NCBI GenBank assembly: GCA_015231715.1
Contig: JADGBB010000029.1
Coordinates: 1-18,949 of the forward strand
Length of the DNA stretch: 18,949 nucleotides
Origin: Candidatus Omnitrophota bacterium
Lineage (GTDB): Bacteria > Omnitrophota > Koll11 > Tantalellales > Tantalellaceae
Direction: 5' to 3'
The notes under the pieces were generated by a model, which had not been told where the DNA came from, ran no database searches, and saw only the letters and a list, made by a program, of their open reading frames with translations. A program made the position numbers and the translations under genes. Shown piece after piece: positions 8,823 to 17,200 of the stretch (position 1 is its first letter; the number at the start of each line of letters is the position of its first letter).

Positions 8823-8949
8823 AACGTCATCATTTGTGGACACATTCCGTCATTCTGAGGAGCGAAGCGACGAAGAATCACAGGCAGACGTAAGCAGATC
8901 CTTCGCCTTCGGCTCAGGATGACGGTTAAATTCGGCTCAGGATGACGTT
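8823..8949. repeat. Nested inverted repeat element (REP/MITE-like) in the convergent spacer
   Basis: The spacer between the two convergent operons (8799-8952) is filled by this element. The inner arms are 8849-8879 (begins GTCATTCTGAG, ends GAAGAATC) and 8897-8923 (begins GATCCTTCG, ends CTCAGGATGAC), separated by a 17-base loop. When folded, the blocks GTCATYCTGAG, CGAAG and GAAGRATC pair. Outer arms AACGTCATC (8823-8831) and GATGACGTT (8941-8949) pair perfectly. The right arm end is tandemly duplicated: 8908-8930 and 8931-8952 share TTCGGCTCAGGATGACG. From memory, GTCATTCTGAG...GAATC / GATCCTTCG...CTCAGGATGAC elements are dispersed non-coding repeats in many bacterial genomes. It could also work as a bidirectional transcript end for both operons. 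No coding sequence is visible in it. Confidence 0.8.
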
Positions 8950-8952
8950 AAG

Positions 8953-9162
8953 TTAGGTTAGTACTTGCAGGGCTTTTTTGTATAGGGAGTAGCTTTTTTT
9001 GTAGAGGCCTTTTTGGGAGAAGGTGTCGCCTTCGGCTATTAGTTTTTTGGATTCTTCTATTTTTGCGGCACGTTCCGGAGTGTCGAATTCGTCTGAACCG
9101 AAAGAATATGAAGGGAGCAGGGTTATTGATAAAAAAAGTAATGAGCAAAGAATATTTTTCAT
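8953..9162 (-). CDS. Short exported TPR-like protein, possibly truncated
   Basis: The 69-residue product has an N-terminal signal peptide (M-K-N-I-L-C-S-L-L-F-L, with likely cleavage near S-Y-S-F-G-S). One TPR-like helical pair follows, with A-E-G-D-x-x-x-x-x-G-L-Y-K-K-S-Y-x-x-Y-K-K-A-L (about 43-66). TPRs usually come in tandem, and this one ends three residues after the motif. The stop codon lies directly against the repeat element at 8952. The original C-terminus may therefore have been lost when the element inserted. It starts with ATG overlapping the upstream stop by four bases, so it is the last gene of the minus-strand operon. The exact role is unknown; a periplasmic accessory protein is a fair guess. 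Confidence 0.65.
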   Translation of the reverse strand: MKNILCSLLFLSITLLPSYSFGSDEFDTPERAAKIEESKKLIAEGDTFSQKGLYKKSYSLYKKALQVLT

Positions 9163-9575
9163 ACTGTTAAATCCTTAGCATCACGCCTGTCAAAAAGTTC
9201 AGGCATGACATATTCTGGTTCTACCATGGGGTCATATTCACCTTCTTTAGTGAGCTTAGGAGGGAGCTTTAAAGGGAATGTGGCTACTTCTACAACACCT
9301 GCTGTAGTTCTTTGTACGCTTCTCATTAGGCCTTCGGGAAGGGATGATATTACTCCAAATAATCCGGATTTATCAGCGCCTTTCTGCATATAATATAAAA
9401 CTTCCATCCATCCGCTTGAAGCATTAGACATGCCACGCCCCAATTTTGACATTGGATCCGCTTTCTCCTCGATAGCTTTGTAGTTATAAAGCTCATCATG
9501 TGTAAGTGATAGAGACAGGGGAGCCATAGTTGAGATCATGCACACGGTCAATAAGAACATCAGCATTGTTTTCAT
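9159..9575 (-). CDS. Exported protein resembling TIGR04073 (exosortase system-associated family)
   Basis: A 138-residue protein with a signal peptide (M-K-T-M-L-M-F-L-L-T-V, cleavage near P-L-S-L-S). The body has K-L-G-R-G-M-S-N-A-S-S-G-W-M-E-V, a middle glycine-rich helix (G-L-F-G-V-I-S-S-L), then R-T-T-A-G-V-V-E-V-A-T-F-P and a closing Y-D-P-M-V-E-P-E-Y-V. This order fits my memory of TIGR04073: L-G-R-G-x-x-N-x-x-x-G-W-x-E, then R-x-x-x-G-x-x-x-x-x-T-F-P, then P-x-x-E-P-E. That family is often seen in genomes with exosortase/PEP-CTERM systems, but no exosortase is in this window. Its function is unknown. It starts with ATG overlapping the upstream stop (ATGA at 9572-9575). It is translationally coupled on both sides in the secretin operon. 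Confidence 0.75.
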   Translation of the reverse strand: MKTMLMFLLTVCMISTMAPLSLSLTHDELYNYKAIEEKADPMSKLGRGMSNASSGWMEVLYYMQKGADKSGLFGVISSLPEGLMRSVQRTTAGVVEVATFPLKLPPKLTKEGEYDPMVEPEYVMPELFDRRDAKDLTV

Positions 9576-9868
9576 GATTGTCCCTCTTTAAGTTTATTTT
9601 CGAGTTCTTTTCTTTTTGCTGTTTCAATAGCCGCTCTTTTTGCCATTGCCTCATAAGAGACCATATCGGCACGATATTTTTCTTCAAGACCTTTTTTGAT
9701 CTGTTGTTTTGAATTATCAACTTCAGTAATAAAAGTTTCGCGGGTTTTAACTAATGAGCCATTAACTTCGTCGAGTTTCATTTGTAATCCTATGACCGTT
9801 ACCACCAAAAGTATGGTCAATACAGCCATAACTGTGATAGCTATCATTAATGTATTTTTTGAGTTCAT
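9572..9868 (-). CDS. Small single-pass membrane protein with coiled coil
   Basis: The 98-residue product has a membrane helix at about 7-28 (I-A-I-T-V-M-A-V-L-T-I-L-L-V-V). A charged heptad-rich region follows (about 30-96; E-E-K-Y-R-A-D, A-K-R-A-A-I-E-T-A-K-R-K-E-L-E-N-K-L) that should form a coiled coil. ATG 9868 is chosen because AGAAGG lies just before it. An upstream ATG at 9934 would overlap the preceding gene by about 50 bases and has no such site. I do not recognise a family. Its form suggests a scaffold or linker at the inner membrane, coupled to the secretin operon. Confidence 0.75.
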   Translation of the reverse strand: MNSKNTLMIAITVMAVLTILLVVTVIGLQMKLDEVNGSLVKTRETFITEVDNSKQQIKKGLEEKYRADMVSYEAMAKRAAIETAKRKELENKLKEGQS

Positions 9869-9884
9869 TTTACCTTCTCTGTTT

Positions 9885-10880
9885 TTAGCTCCTGGCAAGA
9901 GATCTAACACGAGCCTCGATTTCATATCTATCATCCGCTTCAGGAGCGAGTTTGAGATATTTAGTATAATATTCTACAGCTTTTTGTTTGTTTTTATTTA
10001 CGGTATCGTAAATATAAGCTATGTTATAAGCTGTTTGTGCACTATCAGGATGAACCTGAAAATATTTTTCAAAGTTGGCGATAGCTTCATCGAACATTCT
10101 CACCTGAGTATAAGTTACAGCCATATCATAGCTGTGAGAAGCTTCAGTTTCCTTCAGTTGTAACTCAATATTTTTTGTATCAGATTTAAGGCCGGAAATA
10201 GTTGTTTCCAATATAGCTGTTTGCTTGAGTGCGTCATCAAGTTCAGATGCTTTTTTCTTGTATGCATCGTAATAAGAAATTTCTTTCATAGCGAGTTCTT
10301 TAACTTCCTGCGCATAGCTTTTAAGTTCTTCTTCAAGGAGTGAATATTTTTTCGTTTCTTTTTCCAATTCTGATCTTAATCTATTATTTTCGGCGGACAT
10401 TCCTGATGTATCGAGTTTGTTGTTGAGCGCGTCGGCTTTAAGCGTGTCCAGTTCTTTTTCCAGCAATAATTTTTTTTCGGCAAGAGATTCTTTGCTTTTA
10501 AGGATAGCTTTAAAAGTGCTGGAGTTATTATCCATTTTAAATTCAAGTCCGGAGATCTTATTTAAAAGCATAATATTAAAAACAAATGAAACAAAAAGAA
10601 GAATTCCAAGAACAATAGCGAAAAAGAATACAGTCGCTGTGCGCGGAGTGTCTTCATTGATCTTAGAAGGGTTTATCTTGCCGGGAAGCTTTTTTGATAG
10701 AGGAGCAGGAGCCTCTTCTTTAACAGGATTAGGCGCTCGAGAGGTATTCTCTTTTTGCGGCTGAGGCTGTTTTTTTTCTTTAATAGGCTCTGAAGGCCCG
10801 GAAGGTGTTAAGTCCGATCCCATTTCTCCTATAGTATATCTCGGTATAGGTGTATCTTCATTATCCATATTAGTTGCCAT
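9885..10880 (-). CDS. Membrane-anchored coiled-coil protein with C-terminal TPRs
   Basis: The 331-residue product has a proline- and lysine-rich N-terminal cytoplasmic segment (1-78). One membrane helix lies at about 81-104 (T-A-T-V-F-F-F-A-I-V-L-G-I-L-L). A long coiled coil follows (108-245), then two TPR units (about 248-281 and 282-316; M-F-D-E-A-I-A-N-F-E-K-Y and A-Y-N-I-A-Y-I-Y, A-V-E-Y-Y-T-K-Y-L). The TPRs should be periplasmic if the N-terminus is inside. The start ATG overlaps the gspD stop by 11 bases. No named family is obvious. It could act as a pilotin-like or assembly factor for the secretin, by analogy with TPR proteins PilF/PilW and Tgl, but those are lipoproteins and this one is not. 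The role is inferred from position only. Confidence 0.85.
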   Translation of the reverse strand: MATNMDNEDTPIPRYTIGEMGSDLTPSGPSEPIKEKKQPQPQKENTSRAPNPVKEEAPAPLSKKLPGKINPSKINEDTPRTATVFFFAIVLGILLFVSFVFNIMLLNKISGLEFKMDNNSSTFKAILKSKESLAEKKLLLEKELDTLKADALNNKLDTSGMSAENNRLRSELEKETKKYSLLEEELKSYAQEVKELAMKEISYYDAYKKKASELDDALKQTAILETTISGLKSDTKNIELQLKETEASHSYDMAVTYTQVRMFDEAIANFEKYFQVHPDSAQTAYNIAYIYDTVNKNKQKAVEYYTKYLKLAPEADDRYEIEARVRSLARS

Positions 10881-12552
10881 CTCTTATTTTTAATTTAGAA
10901 TCATTGAAATCTGAGCCTGCTTTTTTAGCCATATTGGTCTGTATTTTTTCTTTGATTATATTGTGAGTGAAAAGACCCGGTGAAAGTTCTTGTCTATCCC
11001 AGTCTCTTGGAGCAGCTCCTGTCATGATACGGGGGGTAAGGAAAATTACTATTTCGGTTTGTTTATCAAGTTTTTCTTTACTGCTGAAAAGATTTCCCAA
11101 AAGGGGTATCTGGCTGAGATAGGGGACACCTGAAACATCTTTGACATTTGTTGATTCGCGTAAACCGGCTATCATTATAGTTGTATTGTCTCTGACCTTA
11201 ACAGTTGTTTCAGCTTGGGAAGTTGTAACAATAGGTATTATACTTCTAGGCTCATCCGCTTTGCCTGTTTCAAGATTTTCGGTGGATGAACTTATCTCAG
11301 GTTTAATTTTCATTGTTATGTAACCGTCTCTATTTATTGTGGGAACAACCGTAAGCTTAAGTCCTATATCAATAAATTCAACGCTGTCGGAAGTAATCGT
11401 TGATTCCCCGCTTTGGCTGGTAGTGGCCGTTACATAAGGCTGTTTTCTTCCGACCAAAATAGAAGCCTCTTCTTTGTTGATGGCGGCGATACGCGGACTT
11501 GACAATATTTTGACATCGCCGATATCGCTTAACATTGTTATTATCGCGCTCCAGTCATATGCGCCGTCAAAAGTTATTTTGAATATATCTGAAGTATTTG
11601 TCTTTGAGGTGCCCTTAGAAGTAAAAGTTCCTTCAAGTTTAGAGTTAGCAATAGAATATTTATCCATTAGCTTTGTCCAATTTATGCCCCAGTTAAATTG
11701 ATCTGAAAGAGTTACCTGAACGATCTCGGCCTCTATATAAACCTGCATAGTTTCACGATCGAGCATATTGACTGCTTGTCTTATGTTCTTCATATTGCCC
11801 GCAAGATCGGTAACTATGATCGAATTAGTTCTTTCGTCCGGTATCACTTGACCGGGACCCTGTGTAACCATTTCCGAAATTACCGATGCTATATCGTCAA
11901 CTTCAGCGTACTGAAGCTCGAATATTTCTACGATAGGAGGGAGGTCTATTTCATCAAAAGTTTTTCTCATGACTTCTAATCTCTGAGGCGTGTCTATAAG
12001 TATTATTGTGCCTGAGGCTTCGTCAGCGATGATCTCGCCGATCTTGCTTTTTAAATTATTCAAAGTATTAAAAACCATTTTCGGCTGAGCGTATTGAACT
12101 TTTAATTGTTCGATCTCTCTTGTTTCTCTGAACTTTCTGCCGTTGTTGGTTAGGTATTCGTCTTCACGCATGATGACTATGAGGTTGTCGTTTTTTTCTT
12201 CGTATGCCAGTCCTTGAGTATCCATTACAAGATCCAAAGCTTCACGGCAGTCCATGTTATTAAGCGTCATGTTGATCTTGCCGGAAACATTTTTTGTAGG
12301 AACAATATTTTTGCCCATCTTTTTTGAAAGCACTTTAAGGAATTGTGTGATGTCGATCCCTCTTAAGTCCATAGTTATATTTTTAGAATCCGGCATTTCA
12401 GTGATGGCCGCATCTTCACCGGAAGAATTTTCGTTTTCCATTGAAAGATCTGAAGGCTGACTCACAGCCGGATATAGAGGCGAGAAAAGAAGAATAGCCA
12501 TAAAAAAAACACAGGCAGATTGCATTCTATCTGAGGATCTTATTTTCTTCAT
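10870..12552 (-). CDS. gspD: Outer-membrane secretin GspD/PilQ family
   Basis: This forms the outer-membrane gated channel of the secretion system. The 560 residues are short for GspD (often about 650). A signal peptide occupies about 1-31 (hydrophobic 11-29, ending P-A-V-S). An STN/N0 domain lies at about 57-130 (I-T-M-D-L-R-G-I-D-I-T-Q-F-L). Two N-type ring domains follow at about 145-205 and 207-270. The secretin core is at 275-510, with the signature V-P-Y-L-S-Q-I-P-L-L-G-N-L-F (476-489) and T-E-I-V-I-F-L-T-P (499-507). Only two N domains after N0 are visible, fewer than in classical GspD. A C-terminal tail of about 50 residues follows, which could bind a pilotin. The start ATG has GGAG about 10 bases upstream and overlaps the GspC-like gene by 26 bases. 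Confidence 0.95.
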   Translation of the reverse strand: MKKIRSSDRMQSACVFFMAILLFSPLYPAVSQPSDLSMENENSSGEDAAITEMPDSKNITMDLRGIDITQFLKVLSKKMGKNIVPTKNVSGKINMTLNNMDCREALDLVMDTQGLAYEEKNDNLIVIMREDEYLTNNGRKFRETREIEQLKVQYAQPKMVFNTLNNLKSKIGEIIADEASGTIILIDTPQRLEVMRKTFDEIDLPPIVEIFELQYAEVDDIASVISEMVTQGPGQVIPDERTNSIIVTDLAGNMKNIRQAVNMLDRETMQVYIEAEIVQVTLSDQFNWGINWTKLMDKYSIANSKLEGTFTSKGTSKTNTSDIFKITFDGAYDWSAIITMLSDIGDVKILSSPRIAAINKEEASILVGRKQPYVTATTSQSGESTITSDSVEFIDIGLKLTVVPTINRDGYITMKIKPEISSSTENLETGKADEPRSIIPIVTTSQAETTVKVRDNTTIMIAGLRESTNVKDVSGVPYLSQIPLLGNLFSSKEKLDKQTEIVIFLTPRIMTGAAPRDWDRQELSPGLFTHNIIKEKIQTNMAKKAGSDFNDSKLKIRDGN

Positions 12553-13153
12553 TAGATATCAACTCCACACTATCGTATGTTATTTTACCGACCTTATAAT
12601 CACCGACGCTGTCGCCGGTGTAAACCATATAATTTTTAGCGTTAACTGCGTCTTCTATGACGGCCTGAGGTTTATCGTCCCAAAAGATTCCGACCAAAGA
12701 TAATTCCATTTTAGGTTTAGCCGCAGGCCTTCTAACGGACTGTGCTTCCTGGGGCAATAATTGAAAAGGATTATTTTCATTTGTGTAAGAAAGATATTCT
12801 TTGATTTGTGGTGCACCTTTATCAAGGTTTATTGCCGCCGGCTCAGATGAGGTGCCGGTTGTTCTGAAATCAGCAGATCTTTTACGTATATCTGATATTT
12901 CGCCGTAAAAAAATATAATGAGCCAAGCAGAAGCAAGAAAAAGAATAACCATAGCGATTATATTTATTTGAGAGAAAGAAAATTTTTTAAAAGAAATTTT
13001 TCTGCCGGTTTTTTTTGTGACAGTTTCCTTTTCTTTGATAGGCGCTTGTGAGGGGATGGAAGTATTCCCCCCCTCGATTATATGCAAAAGCTTTTCCTCA
13101 GGGATGAGGTCAGCAGAATTATTTATCGTAGGTTCAACGGTTTCTTTTTTCAT
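12527..13153 (-). CDS. gspC: GspC/PilP-like inner-membrane protein with HR-type domain
   Basis: This is the bitopic coupler between the inner-membrane platform and the secretin. It has a cytoplasmic N-terminus of about 60 residues, one membrane helix (I-N-I-I-A-M-V-I-L-F-L-A-S-A-W-L) and a linker with N-N-P-F. A C-terminal beta domain follows: L-S-L-V-G-I-F-W, A-V-I-E-D, V-Y-T-G-D-S-V-G, V-G-K-I-T-Y-D-S-V-E-L-I. The G-D-x-V-G and D-S-V-E-L elements are typical of the GspC HR domain and PilP. No PDZ or coiled-coil extension follows, so it is a short type. Position between the AAA ATPase and gspD supports the call. ATG 13153 gives 208 residues; a TTG at 13165 in the same frame is possible, and neither has a strong ribosome binding site. 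GspB is an alternative name. Confidence 0.75.
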   Translation of the reverse strand: MKKETVEPTINNSADLIPEEKLLHIIEGGNTSIPSQAPIKEKETVTKKTGRKISFKKFSFSQINIIAMVILFLASAWLIIFFYGEISDIRKRSADFRTTGTSSEPAAINLDKGAPQIKEYLSYTNENNPFQLLPQEAQSVRRPAAKPKMELSLVGIFWDDKPQAVIEDAVNAKNYMVYTGDSVGDYKVGKITYDSVELISNEENKILR

Positions 13154-13169
13154 ATTGAGTAGCAAGGAG

Positions 13170-13997
13170 CTAAAGTACCTTTTCCTCCTCGGCCATTTCT
13201 CTTATAAGATTACCCGATATAAGTTCAAGGTCGTCACGCATAACCAATTCCCTGAGAGCTTTATGACAAAGCATGCCTATCTTGCGGGGGAACCCGTGAG
13301 ATTCTTTAAATATAGCTTCAATAGCATCGCTGGAGAATAGATCATCAACTTTTTTTTCGCCGACAACACTAATTCTGTAATCGATCATATTTTTTAATTC
13401 TTCTTTGTCGGCCAAAGGTTCAAGTAAACATTTAAAACCTATGCGGTCGACAAGGTTAGGCATTTTCTTTAATTGTTTTTTGAGTTCCAACTGGCCCACA
13501 AGAATAAGCTGCAAAAGTTTTTCATCATTGGTCTCAAAATTCAAGAGCATTCTTAATACTTCAAGAGATTCAACAGTCATTTTTTGAGCTTCGTCAATTA
13601 TCAGTACAATAGTTTTTTTCTGATTAATAGTCTGATCTAAAAGAAAATTCTTTATATGATCTTTTTTGTCCTGTATAGACATATAGAATCTTTTTTTAAT
13701 GCCGAATATTCTTAATAGATCGTCGATGAAGCTGCTCTCATCCTTATACAACGGGTCTAATATCATATTAACCTTAATGTCTGTACGCTCTTTGAACATC
13801 TGAACCATTTTTCTGCAAAGCGTTGTCTTTCCGGTACCGACATTCCCAAGTATAAGTGAAAGGCCTCTCTTGAGCCTGACCTCAATAAGAGTCTTCATCA
13901 AAACCTTTTTATGAGCATGTGTAGGGTAAAAGAAAAAAGGATCCGGCCCCGTAGAAAAAGGCTCCTGGTTCATTCCAAGCAAAGTATAATACGCCAT
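13170..13997 (-). CDS. GspA/ExeA-like AAA ATPase
   Basis: An AAA+ ATPase of the ExeA/GspA/MSHA MshM kind. It has the N-terminal F-S-T-G-P-D-P-F-F-F-Y (14-24) and Walker A GNVGTGKT (51-58). Walker B is I-I-D-E-A-Q (133-138) and a sensor-like L-V-G-Q follows (167-170). The arginine-containing D-R-I-G-F-K segment (184-189) is followed by L-E-P-L. ExeA proteins usually carry a membrane helix and a peptidoglycan-binding domain after the ATPase. This 275-residue protein stops after the ATPase lid and has neither. It is closer in size to the ATPase found in exosortase loci. It is likely to help insert or assemble the secretin using ATP, as ExeAB does, but this is inferred from family and neighbours. 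It is the first gene of the minus-strand operon, with a promoter at 14064-14092. Confidence 0.88.
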   Translation of the reverse strand: MAYYTLLGMNQEPFSTGPDPFFFYPTHAHKKVLMKTLIEVRLKRGLSLILGNVGTGKTTLCRKMVQMFKERTDIKVNMILDPLYKDESSFIDDLLRIFGIKKRFYMSIQDKKDHIKNFLLDQTINQKKTIVLIIDEAQKMTVESLEVLRMLLNFETNDEKLLQLILVGQLELKKQLKKMPNLVDRIGFKCLLEPLADKEELKNMIDYRISVVGEKKVDDLFSSDAIEAIFKESHGFPRKIGMLCHKALRELVMRDDLELISGNLIREMAEEEKVL

Positions 13998-14063
13998 ATG
14001 CTATCTCGATTAATCGTATAAAATGTAACACTTAATAATAATAAAAAGTAAATTATTAAAGCT

Positions 14064-14092
14064 AATTTACTCTGAAAATCCCAATTTGTCAA
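14064..14092 (-). promoter_or_regulatory. Probable sigma-70 promoter of the secretin operon
   Basis: On the minus strand, TTGACA (14092-14087) and TAAATT (14069-14064) are separated by exactly 17 bases. This would start transcription about 60 bases before the ATPase gene ATG at 13997. The -35 box lies inside a palindrome, AATTTG-T-CAAATT (14083-14095), which could be a repressor or activator site. Only the pattern is seen; nothing shows use. Confidence 0.6.
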
Positions 14093-14218
14093 ATTTCAAC
14101 CACATTTTTTTGCAATGTTTGCTATTTCAATCGGGTAAGTGGCACCATTATCAAGGGTGAAACTGTCCTCAGGCTATAATTCTTATGTAGAAAAATTACT
14201 TGTTAGATTAACAAAAAT

Positions 14219-14247
14219 TTGCATATTGTTATCGCTTAGTGTATATT
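14219..14247 (+). promoter_or_regulatory. Probable sigma-70 promoter of the large exported protein gene
   Basis: TTGCAT (14219-14224) and TATATT (14242-14247) are spaced by 17 bases, placing a start near 14254 and a leader of about 29 bases. AAGGA (14273-14277) is the ribosome binding site for the ATG at 14283. The rest of the divergent spacer 13998-14282 is AT-rich, apart from a GC-richer island at about 14130-14175 described in the findings. Confidence 0.6.
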
Positions 14248-14282
14248 GTAGAGATTGATGTAAACAAAATAAAAGGAAGAAA

Positions 14283-17200
14283 ATGTGTAATAAAAATAAA
14301 CCGATAATAAAAGTTATAGCCGTTTGTATTGCGGTGAGTTTTGTTTTTACTGTTGTCCTGCAGGACGCATGGGCGGCTATTCCGACTGGCGGGTTTATGC
14401 CGGGGACCATTCCTGCTGTGAGCAATGAGGATATTGGGATGACAGTTTCAGAGCTTGATGTGGATACTTTCAGTGTTCCGGCGGAGCTCGGAGACATTAA
14501 ATATTCTCATAAAGGTACGAACGGAAAGTTCATCGTTCATCTGCAGGATGCTCACTGTAATTATTACGCTCAAAAACAAATTTCCGGATTACTTGATCAT
14601 CTTTCAAAAGAATACGGCATTAATATGCTGAATCTTGAGGGCGGGAAAGAGGAATACGACCTCAAGATTTTTACATCAATAATAGATCTTGAAAAAAGAA
14701 AAGCAGTATCAGAATATTTTTTAAAAGACGGCCGTATAAACGGCGCGGAATTTTTCGGCATTAATACATTATCCGATGTTCAGCTATGGGGAGTAGAAGA
14801 CAAAGAACTGTACTACAAAAACCTTAAAGTTTACAGGGAGTCTATCCTATATAAGGAAAAGGCTGAAAACCTTTTAAGAATGCTGGGTCTCGAACTCAAT
14901 AAAATAAAAAAAGATATTTATAATGAATATCTACTGCAGATAGATATAGCCTATAGCGCATATAAAGCCGATAATATGGACTTTAAAGAATACGTCAAAA
15001 AACTTTTTGATATGGCTTCTGCCAAAAATATTGATATCGAAAAAAACAAAAATATTTATCTGCTTAAACAAGTTATTGATCTCGAGGAAAAAGTTGATTT
15101 CAAAAAATCTACACAGGAAAGAACAAGGCTTATTGAGATGATAAAAAAATGTCTCTCAAAATTTGAGATGAATATTCTCGTCGAAAAAAGTATGCAGTTT
15201 AAAACAAAACGTTTGCCGGAAATCAAATACTATGAATACCTCATAACAAAAGCCGAAGAAGTCGGACTTAGTATTAAATTATTCCCTTATTTGGAAAGTT
15301 ACATGTCTTATACCGCTCTTTACGCGTCGGTGGATAAAGACAAAATAATGACGGAGATGGAGGCGCTTGAAGAGGAGATAAAACAAAGCCTGTACGAGAA
15401 CAAAGAGCAGGAAACACTTGCGGAACTTTCGAAAACTCTAGCTCTATTAAAAAACTTGTTCAGCTATACACTTACAAAAACGGATCACGATTATTACGTT
15501 AATAATAGATCTTCTTTTGAAATTAAAAATTTCATGAATTTTATAGGCGAAGAAAAACTTTTTTCCGATATATTCGTTTTGGATGAATACAGAATAAAAA
15601 CAGAAAAATTCTTTGAATATTCTTTTGAAAGAGACGATGCTTTTATGAAGAATATGCGATTCGCACATCAGTCAGGGATTTTCGGAAACAGAAAAAATAC
15701 AGAATGTAATGTAATAATGACAGGCGGTTTCCATACAGATAATCTTTTGAAGAAAATGCGGGACGAGGGTTATTCGTATGTCTCAATAATCCCAAAATTC
15801 ACAAATGAAAACGGTTATGAGTCCAACTACTTTAAATTATTAGCCGGAACAAATGTAGATCTTGTTTCAATGATCAAACCCATAGTAGCCGCAGTTTCAA
15901 ATATGCAGGTACTCAGTTTGAACAGTCCAAAGATACTGGATCTGTTCGCACAAGGTGATGCGGAAGCTCTTGAAACAGCAGTAAACCTGCTTAGTGAAAA
16001 ACTGCCCGAGCTCAGGAATAATACTGTAATCAAAGTGCAAGATATAGGTATTGGGATAAATATTACTTTAAGTGATGGAAGCGTATATCATTTTTCATAC
16101 AAGGAACTTGGCATTACAGATCCTAGTTCTAATAAACTTTTTGATCAACCGACGACTATATGGGAAGGACAGACAAACAATAGACCTGATAATGAAACAG
16201 AAATAAAGGATCCTCGCGCCGGTAAATCAATAGCACCAATGGTTATGGGGCTAGCGGCCGCTGCAATAGTAACAGTTGTATTATTTCCGGTAATAAATTC
16301 ATTTGTAGGGGCAATGAATTTTAAACTGGGTGTCCTGATAGTGATATCCGGAATAAGTGCCGGGGCTTTTGTTGGCTCGATCGCGGATGGGATAGAAAAA
16401 TCTCTGAGAGTAAGCAATAGAAAGATAACAGATCCGGATGAAATGCGAAGGATAATAGAACGTGCGGAGCGTGAACAAATAGAAAAAATGAAAAAATGGG
16501 ACAGAAGAACCGGAGTTATGGGTAAATGGGCAGGTTCTTTTGTCGCGGCGCTAATGACAAGTGTTACTTTGGGAAAGGTTTTGATCGATCTTGAGCCTAC
16601 TTGGGCGCTTTTAGGCCAACAATCATTAATAATAGGTTTGGGTCTAGCTGCCATTTATGGTGTTATGAAATTTTCCGGTAGAAACGATAGGAATTCCCGC
16701 TCAGGCAGTGTCTCAACTCAGCTTATTGGGTGGACAGCTGTATGGTTAACGGTAATGGTTGCTATGTTTCCCGCGGCTAAGTTCTTATTCGGAGGGGTCA
16801 CAGCGGGTGTTTCTATAGGAGTAGTACTATCAAGCTTAGCTTCTACAATAGTGCTAGCCGGGATAAAAAGTTTGTACACAAACCGCGCGAATATCATAGA
16901 TAGAATAAAAGCGCGATTTGCCGATGATAGTGAGAAGGAAGATGAAGAAAATTCCGAAGAGAGTAAACGGACAGTTGTCGGGAATTTTATCAAAAGTATT
17001 GTTTTGTTGGCTGCGGCGATATCCGCGGTAGTTTTTATGTTTCTTCATTCTGAAAAAAGCATGAAAACACAATTTCCTAAAAGTGGATCAGTGACGAATT
17101 CAATCGTGAACGTAACGGAGGAAATTGAAGAAGAATTTGTTCCGGACGAATGGACATTATTAAGTCATCGCATAAAAAAAGACGAGTGGAAAAATACAAA

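Noticed and set aside
8792..8952. CRISPR array or intrinsic terminator in the convergent spacer
   Set aside because: The repeats are inverted with one tandem duplication and no regular spacers, and no T-run follows any stem.
8948..9148. Alternative minus-strand frame of 66 codons overlapping the short TPR gene
   Set aside because: The frame at 8953-9162 has a signal peptide, a TPR pattern and an ATG overlapping the upstream stop. This one is arginine-rich with no such features.
9205..12460. Plus-strand open frames opposite the secretin operon
   Set aside because: Antisense shadows of gspD and of the TPR and TIGR04073-like genes; no motif or start signal supports them.
14100..14180. c-di-GMP (GEMM), cobalamin or TPP riboswitch upstream of the large gene
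   Set aside because: The core sequences of these classes, as I remember them, are absent on both strands, and the predicted promoter lies downstream of the island.
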